Shown piece by piece: positions 10,441 through 22,889 of a DNA stretch of 64,000 bases. Source of the DNA: Petunia secreta. Lineage: Eukaryota; Streptophyta; Magnoliopsida; Solanales; Solanaceae. A model generated the notes under the pieces. That model did not search any database and was not told the DNA's origin. It worked only from the letters and a program-made list of their open reading frames with translations. Numbering within the stretch: position 1 is the first letter of the stretch; every line of letters begins with the position of its first letter. Where the stretch lies: positions 3,472,001 through 3,536,000 of the forward strand of contig JARKIP010000011.1 in NCBI GenBank assembly GCA_029990175.1, written 5' to 3'. The position numbers and the translations under genes are program-made.

Positions 10441-12341
10441 TAGGGAAACTTTTTCACCCCTTACTTACTTTGTTTGTCTTGTGTTATTTTGATTAGTTGC
10501 TTGGGGACATAGCAACTTCTCATATTGGGGGTGGGATGTTATTTTGATTGATTGTCCCAAACTATCCTTGTAGATACTTTAATTTAGCATGCTTTTAAAT
10601 TATTGTCTTTAATTCCTTGTTTTTAAATTCTTAGCATAGTTGTCTTTTACTTGATATAAATTAAAATCCAAAAACATTAAAAAGTTGAAAAAAAAAAGAA
10701 TTGAAAATTTTGAAAAATACCAAAAAGATGCAATGGGTACTCCCATGAACTACGCTTGGGATGTTGCCTCTTCTCCTTTGATTCACACTTCTTGCGATAC
10801 GTAGGCAACCCACGTGAATATCACTTAGGCCCGAAACAACAACTACCTTCCATTTTAAAAACGACTTTTGTAAATAGTAGTAGGATAGTAAATAACGTTC
10901 TTGGTTTTTCTTTGACTCGGTTCCTTTCCAAGAATGAAATTCTTTTGAACCGGACACTTTTTAGGACTTAATCATAGAAGTAACATTTCGTTCTTATTTT
11001 TTGACTTGTTTGATACCAACATGTTAGGAGCACACATGAGAAAGTCAGTGGAGTGTTTGGTGAGAGTTATACCTATAACCTTTAGGTTCTTTTGATAACT
11101 CTATGCATGTGTAGTATAGGCTGGTTCTTTTGATAACTCTATGTATGTGTAGTATAGGCTAATTCCTTACTCTAGTGCTTATAAAAAGTTAATGTTCTTG
11201 TCTCTTATCCCTTGTGCTATGTGTGGTAAGTCTTTGCTCTATCTTGTAGTTGCATGTGCATGTTAAAACTTGGCTTGTGTGTCCTTCTAATTGATGGAAT
11301 ATCATGTTGGTGTTAGATAGGATAATATACATTTCTTTAACCCATTTGAGCCATTTCAAGCCAACCAAATAAAATAATCCCTAGTTAGCCAACTTTGAGC
11401 CTATCACCGTTCTTTTGGTGACCACATTACTAGCCCGGACCAATTTTAAGTCTTTCAAAGCACTAACCCTCTCTTGGCTCTATCTCCTTAAGGCATTGAA
11501 ATAAGTTCAAAGTTTGGGGGAGGGGAGTAAGGGTGTGAATGCTAGATGGCTCTTCAAAAGGAAAATAATGCTAGAAAAGTTGCAAAAAAAAAGAAAAAGA
11601 AAAAGAAAACCAAATAAAAGAAAGAAAAATAAAAAAGACAAATAAAGAGAACAAAAATAGAAAAGGAAAGCCAAAAAGGAATAAGAGCCACAAGCAACAT
11701 CAAGAGTGAAAATTAGGAAATAAGAGCTATCATGAAAAGAAAAGCTAAAAATGCAAAGAATGAAAAGATAATGTGGTGCCCGAGGAGGGAGATTAGTCAC
11801 TTTGTATCCAAATTATACCCTACCTATGCCCAAAAGCCTATATTACAACCTTAGAAGTCCCATTTGATCCTTTGCCAATTGATATGAAAGAAGTGACAAG
11901 TGACACTATAACCAAGCCTATGACATTTTATGTGCATTACTTGCATTTTTTTTTTTTTGCGAGAGTGAGGGGTTAGACTCAAGGGTCCCTTTTGTTTGAA
12001 TTTATTCAGAAATAGGGACCCATTCCTTATGGTGAGAGTACTAAGGGACTTGAGACTTGAAGGTGCGACGATATGAGCTTTGAGTGAGTTGGTGGAGTAT
12101 ATTGTGCTACACATGCTTTAGTTACCACTTGAAGTTCTAGTTGATATAGTTGTAACTTTGGCGCTTGTGGTTGATGGTTGGATTCTTATGTGTGAAACTA
12201 AATGTTGGTACCAACTAAAGTCATGAACGTCCTCTTGTCTAAACCCATTGTTTGAACTCAATCCCGGTTTTGAAATGTGTGAGCATAAGATAGATTTTTA
12301 ATGTTGCTTGAGGACAAAAAAAAGTTTAAGTTTGGGGAAGT
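10441..12341 (+). other. Athila non-coding region before 3' LTR
   Basis: AT-rich, no gene. It holds a 38-bp tandem duplication (11085-11160), an A-rich tract (about 11570-11765) and a purine run, AAGTTTGGGGAAG, just before the LTR. A similar AAGTTTGGGGGAGGGG lies at about 11506 and could be an older polypurine tract. Confidence 0.6.
11085..11160 (+). repeat. 38-bp tandem duplication
   Basis: Two abutting copies, 11085-11122 and 11123-11160, beginning GGTTCTTTTGATAACTCTAT, with one difference. Non-coding. Confidence 0.9.
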
Positions 12342-13824
12342 TGATATGTTGTTATTTTACGCTTAATTGCAACTCTTTTAGGCTAGTTTTTATGTCCTTT
12401 AAGCTTATTATTTGTGTAAATCTTATGTTAATCTCCATGTTTCAGGAATTTGATGATATCTGCATTACAAAGCCAAAAGGAAAGAAGAAAAGAACAAAAA
12501 CAAGTGCAATTTGGCTACAAGTGAAGAACATGGAGACAAGGTAGCAAGAGAATCGGCGTCCCACCGAACCATCGACCAAGTGATGAAGCTACCAGCTTGT
12601 GGAGGAGTGAGCTCAAGAGCTCAAGGCATTTCCACTGAATAAGGGCGGACCACCGAATCAAAGGCTGAAAGCATTGGGCAGCTCTGTAGAAGTAACGGCG
12701 GGCCCACCGGTACTCACAGTGAGCTCGAAAAAATGGCGGTGAAAGTAATGTTATCCGCCGCTTGAAATGCAATTCTGCTGAACCTGCAAAAGGGCAAAGG
12801 ACAAGAGAAGTTAGAAGTTACCTTCAGCGGCTGCGGACTGCAATAGGCGGTCAACCGAATGACCGGCAACCTGATGAAATCAAGGCAAAAATGGCATTTT
12901 TGTAATATAGCTTAAGATTTCAAACCCATGCCTATAAATAGATTATGATGCCTCCAAGGAAAATGTAGGTATTTCAGCTTAGAATATTATTCTTTGTACT
13001 TTTGAATATTCTTGGAGGCAAGCAAGGATTTCTAACATTAATCTTTATAAGGATTTTTCATTTTAATACATCTTATTCCATGTTTCTTGCCATATCTTTC
13101 CTTACCATGATTGTGTTGGACCATAGTATGAGTAGCTAAACTCATACTAGGGGTTTATCTATGATGACTTGAGAATTTTAGCTTAAAACTTAATTTTAAT
13201 CTTATAAAATCTATGGGTTAACATGAATCTAGTTTCTATCGTACTTTTCATGATTAGGGTTTAAGATACGGCCGTAATTGAACCTAACCTTGCTTTGTCT
13301 TCATCACCCTAACGGGGTTGAAAGCGTGGGTTTATGAAAACTAGCGAGCATTTGGGTTATATTGGCTCACGAGCCTACTCCATCTAAAGGGAAAGACCTA
13401 AAAAGGTCATTCCCGCTCGGATCTTTAGACATGGGATTTATGCGCCTTGTTATTGACCCAACATGCTTAACGAGGTAGATCCTCCTAATCCTTAATGGGT
13501 TTTGAGGGTTAAATGTGTAGTCTCACCATTTGACATTGCACATGTGATTTGTAAGGCTAAAACAAGTGTTAAGTTTAAGAAATCTAGTTTGAATGAGTAA
13601 ACCTCTAGCTCTCTTCCTATATTTTATAAGTGTTAAAGTCGAAGTTGTTTTATGTTAATTGTTGCTTAATCATTAGTCATAGTCATAGTTTAGTTTCAAT
13701 CACTTCAATCTTTATATTTAGGGATACACGAAAAATTCATTGAACCCGTCATCATTCAATCTAAGATTAATAGAATACTTGCTAGTTCCCTGTGGAAATC
13801 GATCCCAACTCCTTGTTGGGTACT
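12342..13824 (+). repeat. Athila 3' LTR, left part
   Basis: Begins TGATATGTTG after the purine run and is broken by SIRE-A at 13825. It contains GC-rich CGGCG/CCACCG words (12550-12860) and TATAAATA at 12933-12940, the likely LTR promoter. The sequence CCCTGTGGAAATCGATCCC near 13790 lies near the end. The rest of the LTR is at 52988-53046. Confidence 0.7.
12933..12940 (+). promoter_or_regulatory. TATA box of Athila LTR
   Basis: TATAAATA in the LTR, likely core promoter. Inferred from sequence only. Confidence 0.55.
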
Positions 13825-14633
13825 TGTTAGCTCGGATAAGCTTGAAGTTTTGACTGATGACTAAGGAACAGATCAAAGGACATGTTCCTTTGAATCACTG
13901 CAGCTGAATAAATAATTCATGCAAAATCATTTAAGCGAGAATATTAATTATTATCCTAAATCTAATGTTTATCTTGATAATTATGCAGGACTACACGAGA
14001 TATGAAATTATTGCATAAGAGTGGATAAAAACTAAGGGATTTCGGGTAACCAAGGAAAGAGTTCAATTAGGACTCAGACTCTTGAAAGCTTTGGAGTTTT
14101 AATTGTTCAATACTTCTTGCGGTTTGGAAGCTATAAAAGCAGAAGTATTCCAGTTGTTGAAGTGTGTACAAATACAGAGAGAATCGAGCCATAACATTGA
14201 AAGAGTATTTATCTCATTTGTGTAATCATTAAGCTACAGGGAACTAAGTAAGAACTTGTTCCTTAGATTGACTCTTGTCAAAGTTCAGTCTTAGTTCAAC
14301 TATAGTAGGTACTATCGAGTTGTATCATCTTAATTCAAGTCGTGGACTTGAAGAAACTTCATTGATCGTGAAAGGGGTCACTAGAGGATTAGAGTTAGTC
14401 CTAGGTTAGTAAGAAGGTAGTCTTGTAACCAAGTGAGTCTTTTACATAGTGAAGTTGAAATCCTACTTGGAAGAATAGGTCGTGGTTTTTTGATCCCTAG
14501 TTAACGGGGGTTTTCAATGCTAACATCGAGTGTTCATTTACTTACAGTTTTAATTCCGCATATATTAAAGTAAAGGAACACATTGAAGAAATTGGTCCTT
14601 AAAATAGTAAGTGGTGTGTCTTGAGAAATATCA
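13825..14633 (+). repeat. SIRE-A 5' LTR
   Basis: 809 bp, TG to CA. Contains TATAAAAGC at 14132-14140 as the likely core promoter. Pairs with the LTR at 52182-52987. Confidence 0.92.
14132..14140 (+). promoter_or_regulatory. TATA box of SIRE-A 5' LTR
   Basis: TATAAAAGC; the matching box in the 3' LTR starts at 52489. Confidence 0.6.
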
Positions 14634-14635
14634 AT

Positions 14636-14647
14636 TGGTATCAAAGC
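14636..14647 (+). other. SIRE-A primer binding site (tRNA-iMet type)
   Basis: TGGTATCAAAGC two bases after the LTR. It is close to the TGGTATCAGAGC complement of initiator methionine tRNA used by most plant copia elements, with one difference. Confidence 0.85.
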
Positions 14648-14683
14648 GGGTTGTCCTTGAAAAGGCTAACACCTAGGATTAGA

Positions 14684-16534
14684 ATGAGTAATTCACAAGA
14701 GAATAGTGAGGGTCAGTCAACTGTTAAGGCACCTTTGTTCAATGGAAAATACTACTCATGCTGGAAGGAAAAGATGAGCGATCATCTTCAAGCCGAGGAC
14801 TATGAGTTGTGGGACATAGTTACTGAAGGTCCTATGATTCCAATATAGAAAGATGCCGAGGGAAATGATGTTCCCAAAACCAGAAGGGAATGCAATGCTG
14901 AAGACTTAAGGTAGTGGGAGAAGAATGCCAAGGCAAGGATATGGCTTGTCTGTGGACTCAGTCCTGATGAGTGCACTAGAATTAGAGGGTATACCACTGC
15001 AAAGGAAATTTGGGATGCTCTAATGGTTGCTCATGAAGGGACAAGTCAGGTTAAGAGATCTAGAGATACACTTCTTTTTGCTGGATATGAAAGTTTTAAA
15101 ATGAAAAAAGGAGAATCAATTTCTCAAATGTACATTAGCTTTAATGCTATTTCATCTGAACTTATCTCTTTGGGAAGGGTTTTAACTGTTGAAGATAGAG
15201 TTGAAAAAATCCTAACTAGAGTTCTTCCATATTCTTGGGAGATTAAGGCTTGTGCCATCATAGAAAGGAAGGATGTTACCACTTTATCTTTAGATGAGCT
15301 TATAGGTAATTTGAAAACTTATGAACTAAGGAAAAAGGTTAAGAACATAGGTGAACCAGTTAAAACTGAACCTAACCTAGCCTTAACTACTGCTAATAAG
15401 CCTGTTGATGATAAGGAACTGGTCCTTATAGCTAAAAGAGTCCAAAGATACTTGAATTAGAAAAAGAGGGTTAGTGGATAGGGTAGGTCTTCTAACATGA
15501 AACAGGCTGGAGAATGCTTCAAGTGTGGAAGCATGGAGCACTACATCAGCAAATGTCCAGTTACGGAAGGAGAATGGAGAAAGAGATATGTTGAGGAAAA
15601 AAGAAAGGCTAGCGAACAGGTCCGGAAGAAAAGTGGAAATCCCAAAGCAATGGTTGCTGGCTGGAAAGATAGTGAAGATGAACAATCTGATGATGATCTT
15701 GCTCTAATGGCTCTTGAAGACTCAGATAATGAAGAAGACGCTGAGGTATTTGTTTCTAAACTTAAAGAAGATGTGAAAAGCATGCCTAGAGAGAGATTAG
15801 TTAAAGTATTTCATACTGTGCTAAATGAGTTTAAATCTCTAAGGGATGGTAAAGATCAACTGCATGATGAAATTGAAAGTTTAGGAATAGAATATAAAGA
15901 GGCAGTAATTAAAAATGACTCTCTGAAAAAGAAAATTAGCATGCTAGAGGAACAGGTCCTCACACTTGAGTCAACTGTCCAGGAACTGGAAAATGAAAAA
16001 TTAAAAGTTAAAAGAGTTGAAAATGGTAAGGGTATTGCTAATTCTCATCAGATCATTGCTGAAGAGAAATTGAAAGTCACAATTGATGAACTGTGCAAGA
16101 AAGATGAAAAGATAAGATTTTTGGAAAAGGACTTAGTTAAAACAAAAATGGAGTTAGGATAAACTGTAAAATGGAACAAGTCCTCTGAAGCACTAGAATG
16201 GTTACAGGAAAATCATAGTAGTAACAGGAAGGTATTGGATTCATGAAATCTCTGTCTTCACCCAAATGGGATCCAAAGAGTAAGTATCTAACACTTCCTG
16301 AAAATTGGTTATGCACTCACTGCACTGGTCACTTAAAAGGAAATCGCCAATCTCTGAAAATGGCTGCACTGAGGAACAGGTCCTAAAAACCAGTTCAAAA
16401 CACTGTGACAAAGAAAACTGTTCACGCAAAGAAATCATTATCATTCTGGGCTAAAAGAGATCTGATTCATCATTTTTCTCAAGAAAAGGAACCCAAACTA
16501 GTTTGGATTCTTAAAATTAACCCCTAGTTTTCTT
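14684..16534 (+). pseudogene. SIRE-A gag
   Basis: ATG at 14684 opens a frame kept without shifts to 16160, but interrupted by stops at 14846, 14912, 15458, 15479 and 16160. Residues 20-260 are the copia gag domain (FNGKYYSCWKEKM; AKEIWDALMVAHEGTSQVK). A zinc knuckle, CFKCGSMEHYISKC, lies at about 15512-15560. After it come an acidic stretch (DSEDEQSDDD) and a long coiled coil (about 15740-16160, heptads such as SMLEEQVLTLESTVQELEN). The section 16163-16534 is a decayed continuation with a second cysteine cluster (WLCTHC). The long coiled coil after the knuckle is typical of the SIRE group. Confidence 0.85.
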
Positions 16535-19085
16535 TTGCAGGCTAGAGTGAAGGAGAGGAACCATAAATGGTACATGGACAATGGTTGCTCAAGGCATATG
16601 ACAGGACATAAGGAACTGTTCCTTTCACTCTCAGCCTTTCAAGGAGGAAGTGTTTCCTTCGGTAATAGTAAGAAAGGGGAAATTATTGGTACTAGAAAGG
16701 TAGGTAGGTCTGATTCACACAGTATAGACAATGTAGTAGATGGGTTGAAGCATTGCTTATCGAGTATATCTCAATTGTGTGACAAAGATAATAATGTTAA
16801 TTTCTCATCTACTGGGTGCACTGTGACTAACCAAATTTCTGGAGAGATTATTTTGCAGGGAGATAGACATGAAAATGTCTACAAGGTAGATCTATCAACA
16901 CTATCTGATGGAAGCATGAGTTGTCTAAGTGTAGTGCAAAATGATCCCTCCTATGGCACAAAAGACTTGGCCATGCCAGTCTTTCACAATTGAACAAGCT
17001 TGTTTCCAAGGATTTGGTGATAGGTCTTCCTAATATCAAATTCAAGGATGAAAAGGTATGTGAAGCTTGTGCCAGGAGGAAGCAGGTAAAATCCTCCTTC
17101 AAACCAAAGAAACATGTAAGTACTACCAAACCTTTGGAACTGGTCCATATGGATCTGTGTGGACCAATGAGAACAATGAGCCATGGAGGTAAGAAGTATG
17201 TTATGGTATTAGTTGATGATTACTCCAGATTTACATAGACTATATTTCTTGCATCTAAGGAAGAAACTTTTAATGCATTTTCAATTTTTGCTAAGAAAGC
17301 TCAAAGGACTCTAGATAGTCACATTGTTGCCATTAGATCAGATCATGGAACTGAATTTAAAAATCATATATTTTTTAATTTTTGTAATGAAAATAGCATT
17401 AATCACAATTTCTCCTCACTTAGAAATCCACAACAAAATGGTGTAGTTGAAAGGAAAAATAGGACCCTAGAGGAAATGGCTAGGACTATGCTAATATCTG
17501 GAAATATTCCACAAAGCTTTTGGGCTGAGACTATTAACACTGCATGCTACATAATCAATAGATGTATGACAAGGCCACTGATAGAAAAGACACCATATGA
17601 GTTGGTTAAAGGAAGAAAACCAAATATTTCTCATCTTAGAGTTTTTGGTTGTAAATGTTTCATACATAACAATGGAAAGGATGCCCTAGGAAAATTTGAT
17701 CCTAGGAGTGATGAGGGAATCTTTGTTGTTTATTCTTCAAATAGTAAATCTTATAGAGCCTTTAACAAGAAAACATTGAAAATTAAAGAAAACATGCATG
17801 TTAAATTTGATGAAACTGACAATTTGACTCAAGAACAGGTATAGGAAGATGAAGAGATTGGAATGCTGAAACATAGTGAAATTGATCCACAAACGCAGAC
17901 ATTGGATGGGGTTACTTTGAGAAGTGAACTGCAAGGAACTGTTCCTCAGGAAAGAACTAAGAAGAGTAGCACAGAAACAGGGGGAACAAATGATGAATCC
18001 ACCTCACAAACTGGCAGTGCTACTCCCTCAGGAACTGTTCCTCAGCAAGGGACTTCTGAAAATGGTCTGATACTCAAGCCTTACAAGTATCAAGGTTCAC
18101 ATCCTGTGGATCAGATAATCTCAGATAAGGCTACTGGAATTCAAACTAGATCAGCAGTTAAAAATCACAATTTGTGTGCCTTTAGTGCCTTCTTATCTCT
18201 TGTTGAACCCAAAAATGTGAAAGAGGCACTGAAGGATGCAGATTTGATCAATGCTATGCAGGAGGAGCTGAATCAATTCTAAAGAAGTCAAGTTTGGCAT
18301 CTGGAACCCAAGCTAAGGAACAGGTCCATTATAGGAACAAAACGGATTTTCAGGAACAAACTTGATGAGGATGGCATGGTAACCAGAAATAAGGCTAGAT
18401 TAGCTGTTCAGGGGTATAGTCAAGAGGAGGGCATCGACTATGATGAGACTTTTGCTCCAGTTGCAAGATTGGAAGCAATAAGACTTTTTATAGCCTTTGC
18501 TACATTTATGGAATTTACTCTACATCAAATGGATGTTAAGAGTGCATTTCTGAATGGTTACTTAAAGGAAGAAGTCTATGTCAAGCAACCTCCAGTTTTG
18601 AGAATGAACAGTTCCCTGAACATGTGTACAAGTTAGAAAAAGCTTTGTATGGACTTAAGCAGGCACCAAGAGCTTGGTATGAACGTCTATAAAAATTTCT
18701 ACTTCAGCTTGGGTATAAAAGAGGTAAAATTGATAGCACACTGTTCTTGAAAGAAAAAGGTAAGCATCTCTTAATAGTTCAAATTTATGTAGATGATACA
18801 ATCTTTGGTGCTACTTGTGAAAATCTAGGTAAGGAATTTGAAAATTTGATGGGGAGTGAGTTTGAGATGAGCATGATGGGTGAACTCAATTTCTTTTTGG
18901 GTTTACAAATTAAGCAAACCTCAAATGGAACTATGATCCATCAACAAAAATATGTTAAGGAATTACTTAAAAAAGTTTGATATGGACGATGCTAAAGAAA
19001 TTGATACACCTATTGCAATTGCCACAAAATTGGATCTTGATAAACATAGAATTTCAGTTGATCAAAAATTGTATAGGGGGATGAT
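16535..19085 (+). pseudogene. SIRE-A pol, first part (protease, integrase, RT)
   Basis: The protease is at about 16567 with MDNGCSRHMTG; the usual serine after the catalytic aspartate is asparagine. Integrase starts after a frameshift near 16940-16980, with CEACARRK, VHMDLCGPM, VDDYSRFT, IRSDHGTEF and NPQQNGVVERKNR. A TAG at 17236 replaces the tryptophan expected after YSRFT. Further stops are at 17842 and 18280. RT runs from about 18330 (DYDETFAPVARLEAIR; YVDDTIFGA), with frameshifts near 18600 and 18970. The frame is cut at 19085 by Ogre and resumes at 48510. Confidence 0.9.
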
Positions 19086-20394
19086 TGTCATACCCGATCT
19101 TGGACTCAACTCTAGGCGAGTCCGGTTTGGGAAATATAAATATATATATTTTCGAAAATGAGTATCACAGAAGCACGTAAATGCAAATAAGGAGGCTGTC
19201 ACACATGTTATATATATATATACATGCAAATACATGATCCAAATTATAACTTTTAAGAAATGATTTTAAAGTGTATAAACGACCCCAAGCTTTTATACAC
19301 CCCTATACACTATTGGATTAGTGTATAGGAGCGTTAGTTGTTGGAAAAAAAACCAGTTTAATGCATATAAATGCCATTTTTGAAAATGTTTTAGGGCCTG
19401 AAGCAGTTGTGCAAAAGAGGGGCAGTTTCCATTTTTGCAGAACAGTCTTAATTACGGCAGTCATTACATATATAGCCCCAGTTACGAGTAATCACCTTTT
19501 CTAAAACAGCTTAAGCATGAAAATCATTTTGCATTCAATTTCGGTCGACTAAGAATTGAAACTTGTTATCAAAATCATCAAATTACGCGTGGATGTCACT
19601 GCCCAACTAGTGAAAATCATTAGGTACGACATTCTAAGCTTTTAAACTATCAGTTGAGTGCAAAAGAGCTATACCTAAATGTATGCTGAAATCACATAAG
19701 TAGAAAAGGGTAAAGGAAGGCCTCTGGTTAGCCAATTACACAGCTTTGAGACTGTGTGACCTGTTTTAGCTAGATACAACAGGGAAAGTCCTAACAAATA
19801 TATACATAAGGGGATACTAGAGAGGGGAAAACATGCATTAATGCTTTATTCTTTAAGAATCAAGTTAACACTGCCCAGGTGGTTCATAATCTCAAATGAT
19901 TATGCTTCACCATTCTGTAACATCATTAAATAGCAACTGGAATGTACCAGTTCAATACCCTGTAATCATTAGCACTGGTATGGTCCTTTTAGACTATCCT
20001 AATATAATGTATAGAAGTTAACAGGGGCTAGAAGGAACCCAGAACCAAGGTGCAAAGTGACAGGGTTTCAAACAAGTGCAGGCAGTTTAAGTCATACAAA
20101 TACAAGCAGAGGAAAAGCAAGGAGAAAAAATAGGCATAAAAAGGTTTAAAGTATAGGCAACAGTGTCCAAAAAATTGAGATATACCTTCTGAGCAACAAT
20201 AGTGAACAGGAAAATAGGATGTAGATGATGCAAAGTGCTTTCAAAGACAGAATCCAGTAGAGAAAGAGAACAGGGTTCTTTCAGTGATCTTGAAAGAGAA
20301 TCCAGAGAAGAGAGTAGTATGCAGTATTGAGAATATGTATGCTTGTGTTTTTCTTTGTATTGAGTCGTGTCCTCAACCTATGTCTAGGGCCAGG

Positions 20395-20402
20395 TTTATA
20401 TA
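20395..20402 (-). promoter_or_regulatory. TATA box in Ogre 3' LTR
   Basis: TATATAAA on the minus strand, in the part of the LTR that is absent from the 5' LTR of this copy. Confidence 0.55.
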
Positions 20403-21345
20403 GGTGTGAGGGGTGGGGATTCAAGATTCAAACGAGTGATATGCAAAAGGCAAAGAAAAATCACTTCCAATTTTAAAACAATGCCATTAGGTGGACTTAC
20501 CAAAAATAAACCAATCAAATTCCCCATAATTAAGGCAAACCTATTCTTAAATCACTTTGGATTCCCTCCCCATAGTTTTGAAATTGTCTAGGTTCAAAAG
20601 ACTGATCCTTAAACAACTCTTTGGCTCGGAATTATAATCTTAACAGATTTTGAAAGGAATTTTAATTGAAATCATATCAATCATAAAACTAACTTCCCTT
20701 AAGGTTTCCAATCAAGAATTCTAATTTAATCAGTCAAAAACCCTCTAATCAGATAACTACCTCAGTTTTAGGCATTAAATCATGTATCCAATAATAACAA
20801 AAGGGTGAGTAAAATGTAAATCATAAGTGATCATGGAAATTATGCAATTTTAAATCAGGGTAGAGGATCGAGGCAGTTGCAAAAACATCAGGATAATGCT
20901 TCGTACATTTACAGATTTTAAAGATAGGATTTTGAGCAACAAGACACAAAGTACTGCTCACACATCGAAATTCATGCACACAGAGATTCAAACGGTATTT
21001 AAAACTTAGATGAGGATTAATAATCATGCGATTGTTCTATTTTAACTTAATAAACAAACAATAGTCAGGCACACTAATGCACGAATAAAAGTTAGGCAAA
21101 TTTAGGAGTAATGTCGCGTCCAACCGGGAACATCAAAAGAAAAGGAAGAGTTACCGTTTAACCATGGCCGGAGATTTTCCGGCAGCTACAGTTCTCATTG
21201 GTGAGAGGTTGATTTTGACCCTCATCAAACGGTAGCAAACCCATAGCGGTTTTGTAGAGGAGAGTGAGAGGATCATCGTGACATAATTTATTTTGCATTT
21301 CGCCAGTTAATTTAGCCGGAAAACGGCGTGAACAGTGGGAACTTC

Positions 21346-21347
21346 GC

Positions 21348-21412
<65 letters not shown>
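21346..21412. repeat. GA microsatellite in Ogre 3' LTR
   Basis: (GA)n of about 67 bp with two interruptions. Its open frames are artefacts. Confidence 0.97.
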
Positions 21413-21416
<4 letters not shown>

Positions 21417-21584
21417 CTGAGTGTTTGGTGGAAATGAGAGAGACATCTAGGACTTGGGGGTGTATAGTTAAAATAGAAAAATTACATACTGGCCGTTGGA
21501 TCAATGTCGAGGACGGCCGGGATTAAGCCACGTAGGCGCGAAGGTGGAAAAAAGTAGGCTGATGTGTTGGGGTGTGTGTGTATA

Positions 21585-22535
21585 TGTTGCAGTTGGTGCA
21601 CCTTTGTAAGATACTAGGGGGGGATGAATAGTATCCTTACCTGATTTTTAAATCCTAAAACTTGCTTTTAACTTTCTGCGCCTAACTCACAAAGAACCAG
21701 GTTCCTTGCAAGTTTCACCTATCTCTGAAACTAAACAAATTATGGAAACGTAAAGAACACAGAGATTTTTACGTGGAAAAATCCCTGCTCAAGGGATAAA
21801 AAACCACGATCCAAACTCTTGGGATTTCAACTCTTCCACTAAAGGAAAACCCGAGCAAGTTTTAGACTACAACGTAATGTAATCAAGGAACTAGAACCCC
21901 CTAGTACCTAGAACATTCACAACCACACATTAGCTGGTAAGGTTACCTCTACTTAACCTCAAAAAGTAATCTTTACTTAATGCTTCTCAACAAGCTGATA
22001 GATTACAACTCAATAGCCTATAACAAAGAAACTAAAACAACAAACTTATCTATGAAACTGCTCCTTCGTAAGGTTCTGCTGCTCAGCCTATGTTCTTGCA
22101 CACAAAGCTTCTCACGATCTGATTGTACTTGATATGCTCTGTTGAGATGTCTTTTGTGCGTATTGAATTTGGCCAAATTAACTTGTATATATAGGCACTA
22201 GACTTAGCCGGATCCAACTAAGTTTAGGAATCCTTTTCCTCTTTGGAATCAGTTATAAACAAGGTTACCCATATTTCCTTATTTAAAACCTAAGTTAATT
22301 TGCCTTAGTTCCCAATCCATTTACGTTTAGGAACCGCGTCCTTCTCAGCACCGCTTCTTGCTTCTTATGTTTCCGGTAGGATTGGAACTTTGATCCAACT
22401 GTTCTTTTCTTTCCTTCTTCAGCTCTGACTTGAATATCTCATTTGAACAGCTGGTCTTCTCACTTCGACTGTGAACCTTTTCGTGGTCCACTTGGCACCA
22501 GGTCCTTTGTCATCTTCAAAACTCATCCTTCAACA
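21585..22535 (-). repeat. SIRE-B 3' LTR
   Basis: 951 bp, pair of 30631-31580. TATATATA at 22186-22193 (minus). Confidence 0.92.
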
Positions 22536-22549
22536 AATTCCCCCTTTTT
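22536..22549 (-). other. SIRE-B polypurine tract
   Basis: Minus strand AAAAAGGGGGAATT abutting the 3' LTR. The section 22550-22889 holds nothing else. Confidence 0.88.
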
Positions 22550-22889
22550 AATGATGACAAATCATGTTGTCTCACCGAGGGTTTATACTCTTAAGAATCT
22601 GTAAAAATCAACCACGAACCAGGGTAATAACAGTTAGGCGAAAATAGGTCACAAACATATAATGAACTAATCAACATCTAACTTCCCCCTTTTGGCATCA
22701 TCGAAAAGTTTCGCAGTTGTAAGAACCTGCTCAACTTAAATTAAGTCTAGTTGACTCTGGTGTCAAAGGCAGCAAGCCAACCTTTAAACGTCAGGAACCT
22801 GTTTCAGACAATAAATACTAGCAAGATAGGATATTTATATCAACAAACAGAGCCAAACCGGCTTAAAACATCCAAACAAAATTCAAATA

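Larger units (their letters stand above)
5421..13824 (+). mobile_element. Athila-type Ty3/gypsy element, main visible part
   Basis: Starts in the middle of pol because the CRM-like element interrupts it; the upstream part is outside the window. Contents in order: end of reverse transcriptase, RNase H, integrase, a long spacer, an envelope-like ORF, another spacer, and a 3' LTR. The LTR is broken at 13824 by SIRE-A and resumes at 52988. Integrase wording such as CHLPVEFEHKA, and the presence of an ORF after pol, fit Athila. Confidence 0.85.
19086..21584 (-). repeat. Ogre 3' LTR, main piece
   Basis: Matches 46669-48127, but holds about 1.25 kb more (about 20055-21307). That extra part contains TATATAAA on the minus strand (20395-20402), a promoter-like site, so I read it as original LTR sequence lost from the other copy. 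No ORF of note. Confidence 0.88.

Noticed and set aside
21335..21526. ORFs over the GA microsatellite (Arg-Glu and Leu-Ser repeats)
   Set aside because: Pure consequence of the dinucleotide repeat in an LTR.
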